A stretch of DNA of 64,000 nucleotides from Alopecurus myosuroides. Taxonomy: Eukaryota > Streptophyta > Magnoliopsida > Poales > Poaceae. Position 1 is the stretch's first letter; every line of letters starts with the position of its first letter. The translations under genes were made by a program, and so were the position numbers. This document shows positions 8,916 to 20,470 of the stretch, one piece after another. The stretch covers positions 119,417,186 through 119,481,185 of the forward strand of contig CM054061.1 in NCBI GenBank assembly GCA_028641055.1, written 5' to 3'. The notes beneath the pieces are model-generated. The model was given only the letters and a program-made list of their open reading frames with translations. It did not search any database and had not been told where the DNA came from.

Positions 8916-8964
8916 CCTCTGTGTGCGAGCAGGAGGTGGTGGGTTCGATCCCCACCCCTCGCAG
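8916..8964 (+). promoter_or_regulatory. Second tRNA-like T-arm in the LTR
   Basis: GGTGGG (8938-8943), the loop TTCGATC and CCCACC (8951-8956) form a perfect 6 bp stem with a canonical T-loop. The upstream half does not fold as a full tRNA, so it is not called as a tRNA gene. At a comparable place in the nested LTRs there is a different but equally paired hairpin (48371-48389). Confidence 0.35.
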
Positions 8965-11900
8965 TCCAACCTTTTCTTTTCCAATTATTTTTCCAGACCC
9001 GATAATTTGTCAGAAACCACACACAGGTCCCTGTACTTTCTTCCTAGGCCCTTGTAAATTAATTCTAAACCCCTGAAATTTATTTCCAAGTCCCTGGTTC
9101 ATTAAAAAATGGCAGATTTGCACTATATCTTGTAAATTGCATAAGAAAATCATTGTAACTCCAATTTTGACCTTTTAAATATGTTTTCTGTCCCAAATTA
9201 AATGTTCTTTCCAAATATAAAATTTGTTTACTGTTTTGAATATTTTAGATTGTTGAAATATTTGAAAACTTGTTAAATTCACTCAAACTTGCAAAAATCA
9301 TAACTTGTTCATAAAAATTCCAAATTCCACAAACTAAATATGTTTTCCAATCAACTTTTCATGTACTTTCCAAATATAAATTTTGTTTGCTGTTTTGAAT
9401 AATTTAAATTGCTGAAAACAACTGTTTCTTTTTTATTGCATTTAAAATTGCCAAAATAATAACTTGCTCATTTTAAATCCAATTTCCACAAATGAAATAT
9501 GTTTTCCATGCAAAATTAAACCACCTTTCCAAATATAAAATTTGTTTCATGTTTTGAATAATTAAAATTGGTTACATAATTTAAACCTTGTTTAAATCAT
9601 TTAATATTGCTAAATTCATGACTTGATCAAATTAAATTCTTTTGGGACATATAAAATATGTTTTCAAACCACAAAAGTATAATCTTTTCAAATATGAATC
9701 TCACTTAATGTTTTGAACAAATAAAAATTCAAATAAGTTCATGTTTGAATTAAATTCATTTAATTCTTGTTTAACCTTGTTTAATTCCTAAATAATTTAT
9801 TTGAAATCCTTTTTCAACAAGTGAAACATGCAATCCACCTAAAATTGTGTGTTCTTATCAAATATAAACTTGGTTATCTATTTTGAACCATTTAACTTGA
9901 TGAAAACAACAAAGGCTTGTGTGACACCTTTAAGTAACCAAAATTTCCTAAATTAATAAATGAATTTCTAAACTTGTTAAACCTTATTTCCATTTGGTTC
10001 TATTGTTGTTATTTTGTTGTTTTCATCATCCATGCATCATGCTAATCCACTTTCACATGTTGCTTAGTTGTAAAACAATTAATTCAACCATAATTCATGG
10101 GCTTTTCAGGTGCAATTCAAATTGCATGTGGGTCCATTTAATCATGTCTTTATCTTGTCAACTAGTTTATTTTGTTGCATCAATTAAATGGTCATGCATC
10201 ATCCCATGATTGTGCACTATGCCATGATATTGATTGGCTACCTTTTCTGCATTGTCTGTTTGCTTCTTCTTGGATACACGACGACGTTGAGACCGACGAT
10301 ACTTACGACAACCCTTCTAAGGAGTTAGCTCAGTACCAGGCTACTGGGTTTTGCAGGCAAGTTATCACTCACATGAACCACTGTGTTCCTTTCAACCTTG
10401 GTTACCGATACTTTCCGTTGTTCTTTCCTGCTAGCCTTAGTAGTAGTTGTTTCTATTACGAACCCATCACATGAATCCCTTAACCTTGATATTGCCTCAC
10501 CTCCACTCCTATCACCCATTGGTTGAGCCAGTGTATTACTAGCATGCTTAGGTTGTTTTGCTCGAGTCTGTTACCCGTTACTTTCTGTTGCTACTTCATT
10601 ATGTTCTGGGGGCTCGATGTTAATCAATCAATCCTGTTAATGCTAATGGTAATAATAATAATTTGATGATAAGGCACCGGCAGGAGGCCCTGTGTGGTTT
10701 TGAGGCCTGCTAGTGTCGACCCTAATAGGAAAAGGGTCTTGTCTACTGATTCATGATGAGCGCACTAACCGCATGTGGGAAGCGAGTATGGGCGCCCCCC
10801 TCAATTTGATTCGATTCGCATCTCGTCCAACTCGCCTCATTTAGTTCGTGTTTTCCATTTGCCGCATGCATGTTTTTGCGAGCCCAGGCCAGGGTGGAAC
10901 TTTCGTAGTCGGCATATAGGGGGACACGTTCTTAGAGTGCTATGAGGGTCCATTTTCTTCTGGGCTCGATTAGCCGTGCGCCCAAGGTGCTTTGGGGTTG
11001 ATGCGAAGAAGAGTCGAGTTGTGTTGAGTGCCCCGCTTGGTGGAAGGGCCTTTCCATCTGGCGGGTTATTCATGCGTGTACGGCCAAATTGGTGCAACCC
11101 TGCAGGGATAATCTTCTCGAGAAGCCGTGTTTTCCGCGGTTATGGATTACTTGGTGAAAGTACTGGCTAACAAGTACTCAGGACAACTTAAACATAATGA
11201 TCAAACATGTTACACCCAATGATTAATAACTTGACTAGTAATAGGTTGATGACACAATAACTTGATTCACCTTTAATACAACTGTGTGAGTTATCCTCGG
11301 ATTGCTTCTTTGGATAAGGGGCGAGATCCAGGATGGGTTTGTTTGAAGTTATCTTTCAGTTGGTTACAATCCCCGATCTTATCTCCTTTCTGTTAGCCGG
11401 AAGTGGTAGAATCTCTGTAGTTGGTTAGCGCAGCCAGTTGCAGCATTTTTATATCCCCTCTCTTCCGTTGAACCCAAGGCATCTGTGCTTGGTGTTTACG
11501 GGTTACACTTTGGTGAACTGTGAGTCTTGCTTGCCAGTACGTTTATGTACTGAACCCTTTGGGGCTGTGGTTTCCGCAGACCTACGTTCCGAGGATCTAC
11601 ATGGTGGCTACTACGTGGAGTATGACGAGACTGCTGACGAGTAGATAGCGGACCCGGGCAGGATCCGAGACTTCGTGGATGGGCTCCGTCTGTTCGTTTC
11701 CGGCCTATTAGGCCTATTTGGATCTTGTCTGTACTCAGACATGTTGATTGCTTCCGCTGTATTGTACTGATGTATTGTTGGGGCATGTGCCCTCTGAATG
11801 ATTGTATTTGCTATCTCTTCTCTAATGAGAGCCATTTGCAAGTTATGTCAATCTTTTGTGTCGTAGAGATCTGTTGTGATATCCTTTGTTCAAAGCTGTT

Positions 11901-12123
11901 GACGTACCATGTGTGATTGGTATGAAGTACGTCGACAGTAGTGCCTTTGATCTCTAGTGGATAGTTTACATCGACGATGGAATAGCAGGGCTTGTGTTGT
12001 CGCGCATAAGCGCAGGCCTACCAGGAAGCTGGGACGTGGGAGCAGTTATGCCCCATAATCCAAGCATCTGCTATCCAGTTCGGCCCGATGAGTATCCCCT
12101 AGAAGTCAGGGTACGACACCGGT

Positions 12124-12825
12124 GGCCCCATAATATCTCGGACCCGCATGGCAGCGTGTGGAGTCGGTGGTTTGCACGTGCCTGGCGTCCAGCCCTGCGG
12201 AAGCGAAGCTAGCGATCCCCAATTGGACGGCACCTTTTTACCCGGCTCGACACGCTCTCTTTGACTGTGAGCGGGCCCTTTCTTTTGTAGACCTATTTGT
12301 CAGCGTGATATATTGTTTCTCCCAGGTGACCAAGCGATCCAAGCCCAGCTTTCTTCACCGGGTCAGCTAAAAACTAGCATCCATGCGCGGTAGAAACCCT
12401 AAACAAAATCCTCCCGCTCACGTGCGTCGCGCCCTCTCCCCTTCCCGCTCCGCCGCCGCCCTGCCCTCCCATCTCCTACAATGTCCCTTCCCCATTGCCA
12501 ACTTCTCTCAGCCTCTCTCCAACGGGATGGAACCGCTGGTGGGATTTGGAGGGGAGGAGGCACCTCGAGCAGCAGTAGAATCCGGCAGTGAGGACGGAGA
12601 CGAGGTCCCCTGACCGCCTTGCCATTCCTCCGCGCCTCGAGCCTGCAGCAGCCCAGCCCCTCCTCTTTCGCGTGCAGCCACGGGATCTGCACGACGACGC
12701 CTCAGGTATGTATCTCCGTCCTCAATCCCCGATTTTCTCTCTCTCGTGTCTCACCTCATCTCTCTCTCAGCCGCTGACCTCGACTATGAGGAGACGGCGC
12801 ACGAGAGGAGCATGACCACCACTGG
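12124..12825 (+). other. 5'-exon-like GC-rich region of an unrecognised locus
   Basis: After an AT-neutral promoter-like part, 12370-12706 is rich in CGCCGCC and CTCC with AAACCCTAAACAAAATCC, typical of a grass gene leader. ATG at 12383 opens 76 codons, which end at 12611-12613 with no recognisable domain. CAG|GTATGT (GT at 12707-12708) looks like a donor, and TCTCTCTCAG ending at 12770 looks like an acceptor. That would leave a 54 bp exon ending ACCACTG|GTGCGT at 12824, where the tandem array begins. This may be a first exon of a real or captured gene, but the product is unknown and nothing downstream joins it convincingly. Confidence 0.35.
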
Positions 12826-15675
12826 TGCGTCCTTACTCCATGCCGACAGGCGGCGGTGGCGTCTCATCGCCGGCGCGTCACTGGTTGCGTATTGAAGGTC
12901 CTCTTTCCGACATTTGTTGGGGAAAACCTGCAACCACTCTATCATGTCCTACACATCTCAAGCAAGGTGGTGTGCATACTCTCTCCTAGCTCTCTTCTGT
13001 TTCGCGTGTAGATCTGAAAATAACAGCCTATTGTCTGTAATTTTGTGTGCTATGAATGATGAATAGGGGTCAAATCACCACCGTTAATACCCAATCTGCT
13101 CTGAAACGTGGTTTGTTCTCATGCCTATTGAACTATTGGGGTGCAAACTGTCATATCTGTTGTTTATTTGGTTCAGACTTGGGAATTGTTGAGAAGCAAA
13201 TTGGCAAATCCATTAATACCCAATTGTTGTTGTTGGACCTTTAGGAACTACATGTGTTTTTCGTATTCTTGCACCATGAATTTATTTGTATCTATATCAT
13301 TTTCTGTTGAATGAGGAGTTGTGAGATAAACCAATATCATGAGATGCTAGCCATCTACCTATGAATGGCTTTCTTGCAAGTAAAAGGAAGGTAACATTTG
13401 TGATGCGCTGCCTATTATTTTGCAGTATGTTTTGATATAATCTTTCAATTCATTTCTAAATCCATTGCAACTAAAAGATGCTTTGTGAGTTTACAAATAA
13501 TATTATATTGATATGAGTTTACAACTAATATTATATTGATAATCTGATGGATCTATGCGTCCTTACTCCATGCCGACAGGCGGCGGTGGCGTCTCATCGC
13601 CGACGCGTCACTACAACCACTCTATCATGTCCTACACATCTCAAGCAAGGTGGTGTGCATACTCTCTCCTAGCTCTCTTCTGTTTCGCGTGTAGATCTGA
13701 AAATATCAGCCTATTGTCTGTAATTTTGTGTGCTATGAATGATGAATAGGGGTCAAATCACCACCGTTAATACCCAATCTGCTCTGAAACGTGGTTTGTT
13801 CTCATGCCTATTGAACTATTGGGGTGCAAACTGTCATATCTGTTGTTTATTTGGTTCAGACTTGGGAATTATTGAGAAGCAAATTGGCAAATCCATTGAT
13901 ACCCAATTGTTGTTGTTGGACCTTTAGGAACTACATGTGTTTTTCGTATTCTTGCACCATGAATTTATTTGTATCTATATCATTTTCTGTTGAATGAGGA
14001 GCTGTGAGATAAACCAATATCATGAGATGCTAGCCATCTACCTATGAATGGCTTTCTTGCAAGTAAAAGGAAGTTAACAATTGTGATGCGCTGCCTATTA
14101 TTTTGCAGTATGTTTTGATATAATCTTTCAATTCATTTCTAAATCCGTTGCATCTTTTTTAGATAAAAGGCCTTATGCCCGACTTTGAATTAACAAAGCC
14201 AAACAGGTTCAAATCCGTTGCATCTAAAAGCTGCTTTGTGAGTTTACAACTAATATTATATTGATATGAGTTTACAACTAATATTATATTGATAATCTGA
14301 CGGATCTATGCGTCCTTACTCCATGCCGACAAGCGGCGGTGGCGTCTCATCGCTGACGCCTCACTGCAACCACTCTATCATGTCCTACACATCTCAAGCA
14401 AGGTGGTGTGCATACTCTCTCCTAGCTCTCTTCTGTTTCGCGTGTAGATCTGAAAATATCAGCCTATTGTCTGTAATTTTGTGTGCTATGAATGATGAAT
14501 AGGGGTCAAATCACCACCGTTAATACCCAATCTGCTCTGAAACGTGGTTTGTTCTCATGCCTATTGAACTATTGGGGTGCAAACTGTCATATCTGTTGTT
14601 TATTTGGTTCAGACTTGGGAATTATTGAGAAGCAAATTGGCAAATCCATTAATACCCAATTGTTGTTGTTGGACCTTTAGGAACTACATGTGTTTTTCGC
14701 ATTCTTGCACCATGAATTTATTTGTATCTATATCATTTTCTGTTGAATGAGGAGCTGTGAGATAAACCAATATCATGAGATGCTAGCCATCTACCTATGA
14801 ATGGCTTTCTTGCAAGTAAAAGGAAGGTAACATTTGTGATGCGCTGCCTATTATTTTGCAGTATGTTTTGATATAATCTTTCAATTCATTTCTAAATCCG
14901 TTGCATCTAAAAGCTGCTTTGTGAGTTTACAACTAATATTATATTGATATGAGTTTACAACTAATATTATATTGATAATCTGACGGATCTATGCGTCCTT
15001 ACTCCATGCCGACAGGCGGCAGTGGCGTCTCATCGCCGGCGCGTCACTGCAACCACTCTATCATGTCCTACACATCTCAAGCAAGGTGGTGTGCATACTC
15101 TCTCCTAGCTCTCTTCTGTTTCGCGTGTAGATCTGAAAATATCAGCCTACTGTCTGTAATTTCGTGTGCTATGAATGATGAATAGGGGTCAAATCACCAC
15201 CGTTAATACCCAATCTGCTCTAAAACGTGGTTTGTTCTCATGCCTATTGAACTATTGGGGTGCAAACTGTCATATATGTTGTTTATTTGGTTCAGACTTG
15301 AGAATTATTGAGAAGCAAATTGGCAAATCCATTAATACCCAATTGTTGTTGTTGGACCTTTAGGAACTACATGTGTTTTTCGTATTCTTGCACCATGAAT
15401 TTATTTGTATCTATATCATTTTCTGTTGAATGAGGAGCTGTGAGATAAACCAATGTCATGAGATGCTAGCCATCTACCTATGAATGGCTTTCTTGCAAGT
15501 AAAAGGAAGGTAACATTTGTGATGCGTTGCCTATTATTTTGCAATATGTTTTTATATAATCTTTCAATTCATTTCTAAATCCGTTGCATCTAAAAGCTGC
15601 TTTGTGAGTTTACAACTAATATTATATTGATATGAGTTTACAACTAATATTATATTGATAATCTGACGGATCTAC
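12826..15675 (+). repeat. Four-copy tandem array, unit ~683 bp
   Basis: Units start at about 12826, 13556, 14309 and 14992, each beginning GCGTCCTTACTCCATGCCGAC. Lengths are 730, 753, 683 and 683 bp. The first unit has 47 extra bases near its start (around GGTTGCGTATTGAAGG). The second has a 70 bp insertion, described separately. Otherwise the copies are almost identical, so the amplification is recent or homogenised. Inside each unit a ~28 bp AT-rich word (GTTTACAACTAATATTATAT-like) is itself duplicated. Short frames of 62 and 64 codons recur in every unit simply because the DNA is repeated. No function is apparent. Confidence 0.95.
14155..14210 (-). mobile_element. 56 bp retroposed LINE/SINE 3' tail with 14 bp TSD
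   Basis: Inside the second tandem unit, AAATCCGTTGCATC occurs at 14141-14154 and again at 14211-14224, flanking 56 extra bases absent from the other units. Read on the minus strand, the insert ends in CCTTTTATCTAAAAAA, the kind of 3' end seen on plant L1-type LINEs and their SINE partners. A long variable TSD with a terminal A-run is the mark of target-primed reverse transcription. This is an extremely 5'-truncated insertion that happened after the array formed. Confidence 0.8.
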
Positions 15676-16916
15676 TAAGATGCATGTTTTTCCGGTGGCA
15701 AAAATTTCTAATATTAGTAAGGACAACTACATATACCTGCTGCAGCTACTGCGTGATATCATATAATTTTTTTCTCGATACTATTAATTTCTAAAATAGA
15801 GATAGAAATGTTGTTTCAATTAATAACAATGTTAACTGCTTGCTTGGATCCTTCTATGCCTCCTATCGAGAAAATTTAGATTCTCATGTCTACATGTGAT
15901 GAGGTGGATTCACCAATGATTTGTGTTGACATAGATGTCATTTTGATATTTTATACAAGACAATTCCAATTTGCTTTGCTCAGAAACTGAACCTTTTATG
16001 AGTTGCATAACACCATTTAGTAATTGTGTGTATGCTGTTGAGGAATGCTTGATATGCTCTTTTCTCAAGTTCTCAGATTCTAAACTATTCCTTTAGCTTT
16101 ACTCAATACATTAACAAAAGATTGTTTGTAGATATTATCTTCTCATGTGGTCTATCGTCATTGATTTGGCAGCAGAAAATTATCTTTCATAATTTGTTAG
16201 TTTATATTGTGTGTTGAATGTCTGGACCTATAGATCGGCTCTTCTTTTGACACCCGTATTGACACACCTGAGGTGTAACTTCTATTTGGGAACGTTCAGT
16301 TTCCATGTTAAGAGTGGTTATAAAGATTTATCAGTATTACTTATTTTTCTATTCCTTTTAGTGCATATTGTAGTTTAGTTTTTTTCCCTAGAAAATGGTC
16401 TTTTGATGTTAATATACATGTGCTACACAACTGGAGCTACTTTAAGACGAATGTGCCTAATTCTGTTAAATATGAAAATTTTGCGCCACTCGCTTTGGTT
16501 GCAAACTATCTACGGCTTTATCTACAGCTTTATCTAATCAACTAAGAAAAGACCATTGGATTGTAAATTAATCGTGCTGAATTATTTCAAGGCTGGCGAT
16601 GTTAATGGTGTTTCAAAATAACTCATGCATTCCTAATTTGAGGTTGTTATGTGGGTCAGCTGTAGTCAAGTTAGAAAATGTTCTTCTCTGTATCAGTCAC
16701 TAACCAAACTGACTCTAGCATCAAATACGAGATCTATGATAAATCCTTGGCTTTAGATTTTCTTATAAAGAGATATGATTGCAGTCGGAAATTAGCTTTG
16801 TTTATAGCAAAGATAAGATCTTCAGCTAGCATTTTTTCATGGAAAGTGCTACTGGATGGGTGGCCATCTTATTAGATTTGATGAAATCAAGTTGTCCTCC
16901 TGAAAGTTGTAACTCA
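15676..16916. other. AT-rich unassigned sequence
   Basis: I recognise no gene or repeat here. The 65-codon frame at 16678-16875 has a gene-like flavour (KYEIYDKSLALDFLIKRYDC) but no ATG-context or splice evidence, and no family that I can name. It is cut off by the solo LTR at 16922. It may belong to the same decayed or captured locus as the exon-like blocks at 20470-22700. Confidence 0.3.
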
Positions 16917-16921
16917 TAAAT

Positions 16922-19900
16922 TGTCGGACCCCGGACCCAGAGATATACAAACTGTCATGTGCTCCTAGCAATGGACTCACAAGGGCTTCAGGGTTACCAG
17001 CCCCGGCCGCAACAAACAACGGCAGGCAGACCGGATTCATCGGCACGCAGTCCGGATCCCCGGCCTACTACTCCTTGTGTCCATGCTAGTCCTAACCATA
17101 TATGTATACCCAAGCGTCCACGAGTCGGATGAAACTGAAGGAACGGGGCCAAAGCTATACAGAGCTGCTATGTGTCCAGAAAGTGCAACAACAATCGAGG
17201 GTTACTGGGGTTACCTCGCCCCAGGCCGAATATCTTCGGCAGGCGGGCTCGGACATGGATCATCGGCTCCACAACCCCTCGACTGCGACAACTATGCAGG
17301 CATAGCCAAAACTGTATAACAATGAGCTCGAAACCAACAACCGATCAAAGCAGCACTCTAGACATGAAGCTTTATTAAGCAAGTAATACTAGAGTATAGC
17401 TTACAAACAGAGGTCACACGACCCAACATTACATCAGACAACGGAAGGCAAATTATGTTGCTATTCAACAAGAACCAAAAAGGCCTAAGAGGCCGCAACA
17501 TAAGGCGACGTCCCAGCCCATAGAGGCTGCTACCTGGGAAACCCCAAACTAATCATCGACGTCCATGTTGAAACACCACCAAAGGTATGGAACTCCACCT
17601 GAACCAAATTGAAGCAAACATGAGTACTGGAAGTACTCAACAAGACTTAATTAACCTATTATATATCTGCTTTTTCATAAAGGGTTTATGAAGGTTGTTT
17701 TGCGTAAAGCCAACTTTGTTTCGAATAGAGGGAGATAGAGAAGTTTTTCACAAATCTTTTAAAAGAACACCCTTTCCTGGGGTATTGCCTTCAGAACCTT
17801 CGAAGCATCATCTTCAGCACCGATAACTGGAATCACCTCTTAAAACTAAACATTCATTGCCAACATCTTTTACGTCAGGTTCAAATTATCTATGATCTCA
17901 GGATCCGTCACCAAGTTGTCCTTAACCGCGGACACGGCTTTTCGAAAAGATTAAACCCTGCAGGGGTGTACAACTTTACCCACACGTATCAACCGACTCT
18001 TAATGCCAAGCTATTGGCACAATTCCGACGATGTGCCGGCAGAGGGTGGCTGACCACGATCTTTCCCTTGCTTCGCCTATTCCATGAGTCGCTCCGAGTA
18101 GAGATGGACCGCCAATAGGGAGTGGCCATCTCCTGCCGGGTCTCTATCGTTGTGCGCAATGCTCGACGGTTACCTACCCGCAGAGCGCCGATGCACCACC
18201 ACGTCCTAGTTTTGAAAATGTTTTAATATCCCCAGCAAATCCAAATGGAACGCCCGAACTAGGCAACTCATGGAACAAACTAGACAAGTTGAAACCGAGG
18301 GGAATCCAATCCCCGTGTGGTTGCACGATCAGTCTTGGCTTCAAAGGCGAGAACTCGCTCCTAGGGGCATGAACGAGGCGAATCACCACATTCCATGTGG
18401 CAACTCATCCAAGCCTTTAATCATATTAAGCACACATCTCGAATCTTACCACGTCATCCTATCATACTAGATTCATTCGTAACTCTGATTCATCAACCGG
18501 ATGGAGCAGAGATAAACAGGCATGTATGACTAAGCATGGCATATTTGAGGCTTTGGCGATACACACAAACAAATCCTATGTCAGCTAGTAGCATTGAATC
18601 ATGATATCTGGTTTATGCAAATAAATAGGATAACTCTATCTATTGACTCAAGATACTTTGTAAAGCATGCATCGTACGAGAAGGAAAACACTTCGAAAAC
18701 ATATATGGGCAGATAAGAGGTTATGCTTGCCTTGCTTCAAGAAAACCAGAGAAAGCTTCAGGAATAAAGTGCTTGACTTGGTTGTTTAGACCAAGTATTC
18801 GGCAACAGGGGTGTTGAACTTCTCTCCGGATTCGAGGTCTACCGATAAGAGCAAACACCGGAAAGAAAGAGAACAACACTCAACACAGGCACCGATGCAA
18901 TGCTCAATATGTATGCATGAACATTTGGATGCATTAAAGAGAAGCCCTAAACATGGTTCATGGGTTGCTAGGGTTCATATGTTAAGAAAACAGTTTTAGT
19001 GAAATTAGTCCCGAAGTGGACCTCGGAGGCCGATTCGGGAAAAACTAGAAGTGTGACAAGTTAAAGTGCTCAAACAGGGTTGAAAACACCATAACTAGGT
19101 TGCATTTGTCATTCTAAGCATTTTGACATATAACTTGTAATTTTCTAATTTTCTTGAATAAAAACTTATTTTCTTTATTTTAAATGATTTAAATAATGCT
19201 CAAAATTCAACTTTGTCAAAAATGTGTGCAAATGACATAAACATGTAAATTACATTTTTCTGAACAAAATGGTATACTGAACACATTTTTCTGATTAGCC
19301 AATTAAAAGTTATTGCATTTACAATTTTAATTATTTTTCTGTAATTTAAAATGAGGTGGGGTCCACGTGTCAGCTGATTTCCATTTAAAAGAAATAACAG
19401 GAAAACTGCCTTATGACGCAGGCATGACGTCGAGGTGACGTCACCTGTGCCCAAAATCTCTCTGCTCCGATGCAATCGATCGATTCCTCGCGAGGTTTTC
19501 GAATCGAAGCACACCATGAGGCGGAGGAGACCGAGGGGAGCGCGGGGGTGGTCGTGGCTAGTCGATTGGTCGCCGGAAAAGCTCACCGGCGAGCTCGGCG
19601 CGGCGGCGGAAGTCGGTCGACGGCGACAGCAAGAACCAGAGGGTGAGGGAGGAAGGGAGGGGCACCAGGGCGTTCGTGTGCTCAGCACGAGCTCAACGAG
19701 CTAGTCGGGGACGCAGGGCAAGGCGGCAATCGCCGGCGGCGAGGTGTAGACGGCGGCGGCAGTGGTGGAAGTCCGGCGCGAAATTGAGGCCCTCCCGGCC
19801 GTCCCGGCGGCCGTGCGTGCTCGAGGAGGACGAGGGCGACGAGGCGGAGCCGGTGGAGAGCTCGGAGGGGCGCGGGGGCAGCCGTAACACCGGCGATGTG

Positions 19901-20465
19901 CGGCGGACGGCACCGGTGGTAGGTTAGGGTTTGGTCCGGTTTCTCCTCGTTTCCGGTACAGAGAAGAGGAGAGGGGAGGGTTTGCGAGGGGAAGGAGCGA
20001 TGCGGACGTCTCCTGGACACCTATCCGCGCGGGAAGCAGCAGGAGGTGGCAGGGGAAGGCGGCGTCGAGGACCTTCCGTCCACTGGCCAGAGGAGGAAGA
20101 CGACAAGAAGACAAATTTCTGAAAACCCCCCTGGAACGACAGAAACTGCGAAGAGGTCCCTGCTCTTTTTAAAACAGCAGTTTAAAACAGATTTTGAGGG
20201 CTTTTCTGTAAAGAACAAAAATTGGCAAAAATTATTTTTGGGATCCTTGTTAAATTTACAACCTCAACATATTTTTTTTTTGCAAAAATTGCACCATTTT
20301 AAACCATCATTTTAGTGTGGCACTTTTAAGTGATTTTAATAAACTCCGTTATTAAATTTTAGTGCACTGGTTTTAAATACAAACATGGTTTCAAAATGCA
20401 TGCATGACATGACATGAGCACAAACACAAACACAAACTCTTTATTACAAAAAGGTGGATGTTACA
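16922..20465 (-). mobile_element. Solo LTR of the 37408-48343 family (3544 bp), TSD TAAAT
   Basis: On the plus strand it begins TGTCGGACCCCGGACCC and ends GGATGTTACA, flanked by TAAAT at 16917-16921 and 20466-20470. It aligns along its length with the two LTRs of the element at 37408-48343: shared blocks include CCAGAGATATAC, AACAACAATCGAGGGTTACT and GTGGTGCATCGGCG-like regions. It is more diverged than those two are from each other. Element sense is the minus strand (TGTAACATCC...). No internal domain, PBS or PPT is present, hence a solo LTR. Frames at 19200-20120 are GC-rich LTR leader, not genes. Confidence 0.92.
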
Positions 20466-20470
20466 TAAAT

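Larger units (their letters stand above)
7277..12118 (+). mobile_element. Solo LTR of a long-LTR Ty3/gypsy family (4842 bp), TSD CCGGT
   Basis: It begins TGTAACATCCCAAG and ends GGGTACGACA, with the 5 bp duplication CCGGT on both sides (7272-7276 and 12119-12123). No primer site or internal domain is present, so this is a solo LTR left by recombination between two LTRs. It matches the LTRs of the element at 35517-57030 over most of its length (for example GCACCGGCAGGAGGCCCTG and the identical last ~130 bp) and is clearly more diverged from them than they are from each other. Long AT-rich tracts flank a GC-rich leader (8050-8700). The many short frames inside are not genes. Confidence 0.93.

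Noticed and set aside
8935..8964. A tRNA gene
   Set aside because: Only the T-arm is convincing. No matching acceptor stem, D-arm or anticodon arm is found at the right distance.
12383..12613. 76-codon frame as a confirmed protein-coding gene
   Set aside because: It has no recognisable domain and ends before the predicted donor site. It is kept only as an exon-like region.
13056..15363. Repeated 62- and 64-codon frames in each tandem unit as a small gene family
   Set aside because: The frames recur because the DNA is tandemly copied. Differences between units show no clear coding pattern and there is no domain or promoter.
12826..15675. CRISPR-like array
   Set aside because: The units are long, contiguous near-identical repeats without spacers, in a plant nuclear genome.
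16678..16875. Exon of an organellar mTERF-type gene
   Set aside because: A vague resemblance in tone only. No mTERF repeat signature is present, so no function is assigned.
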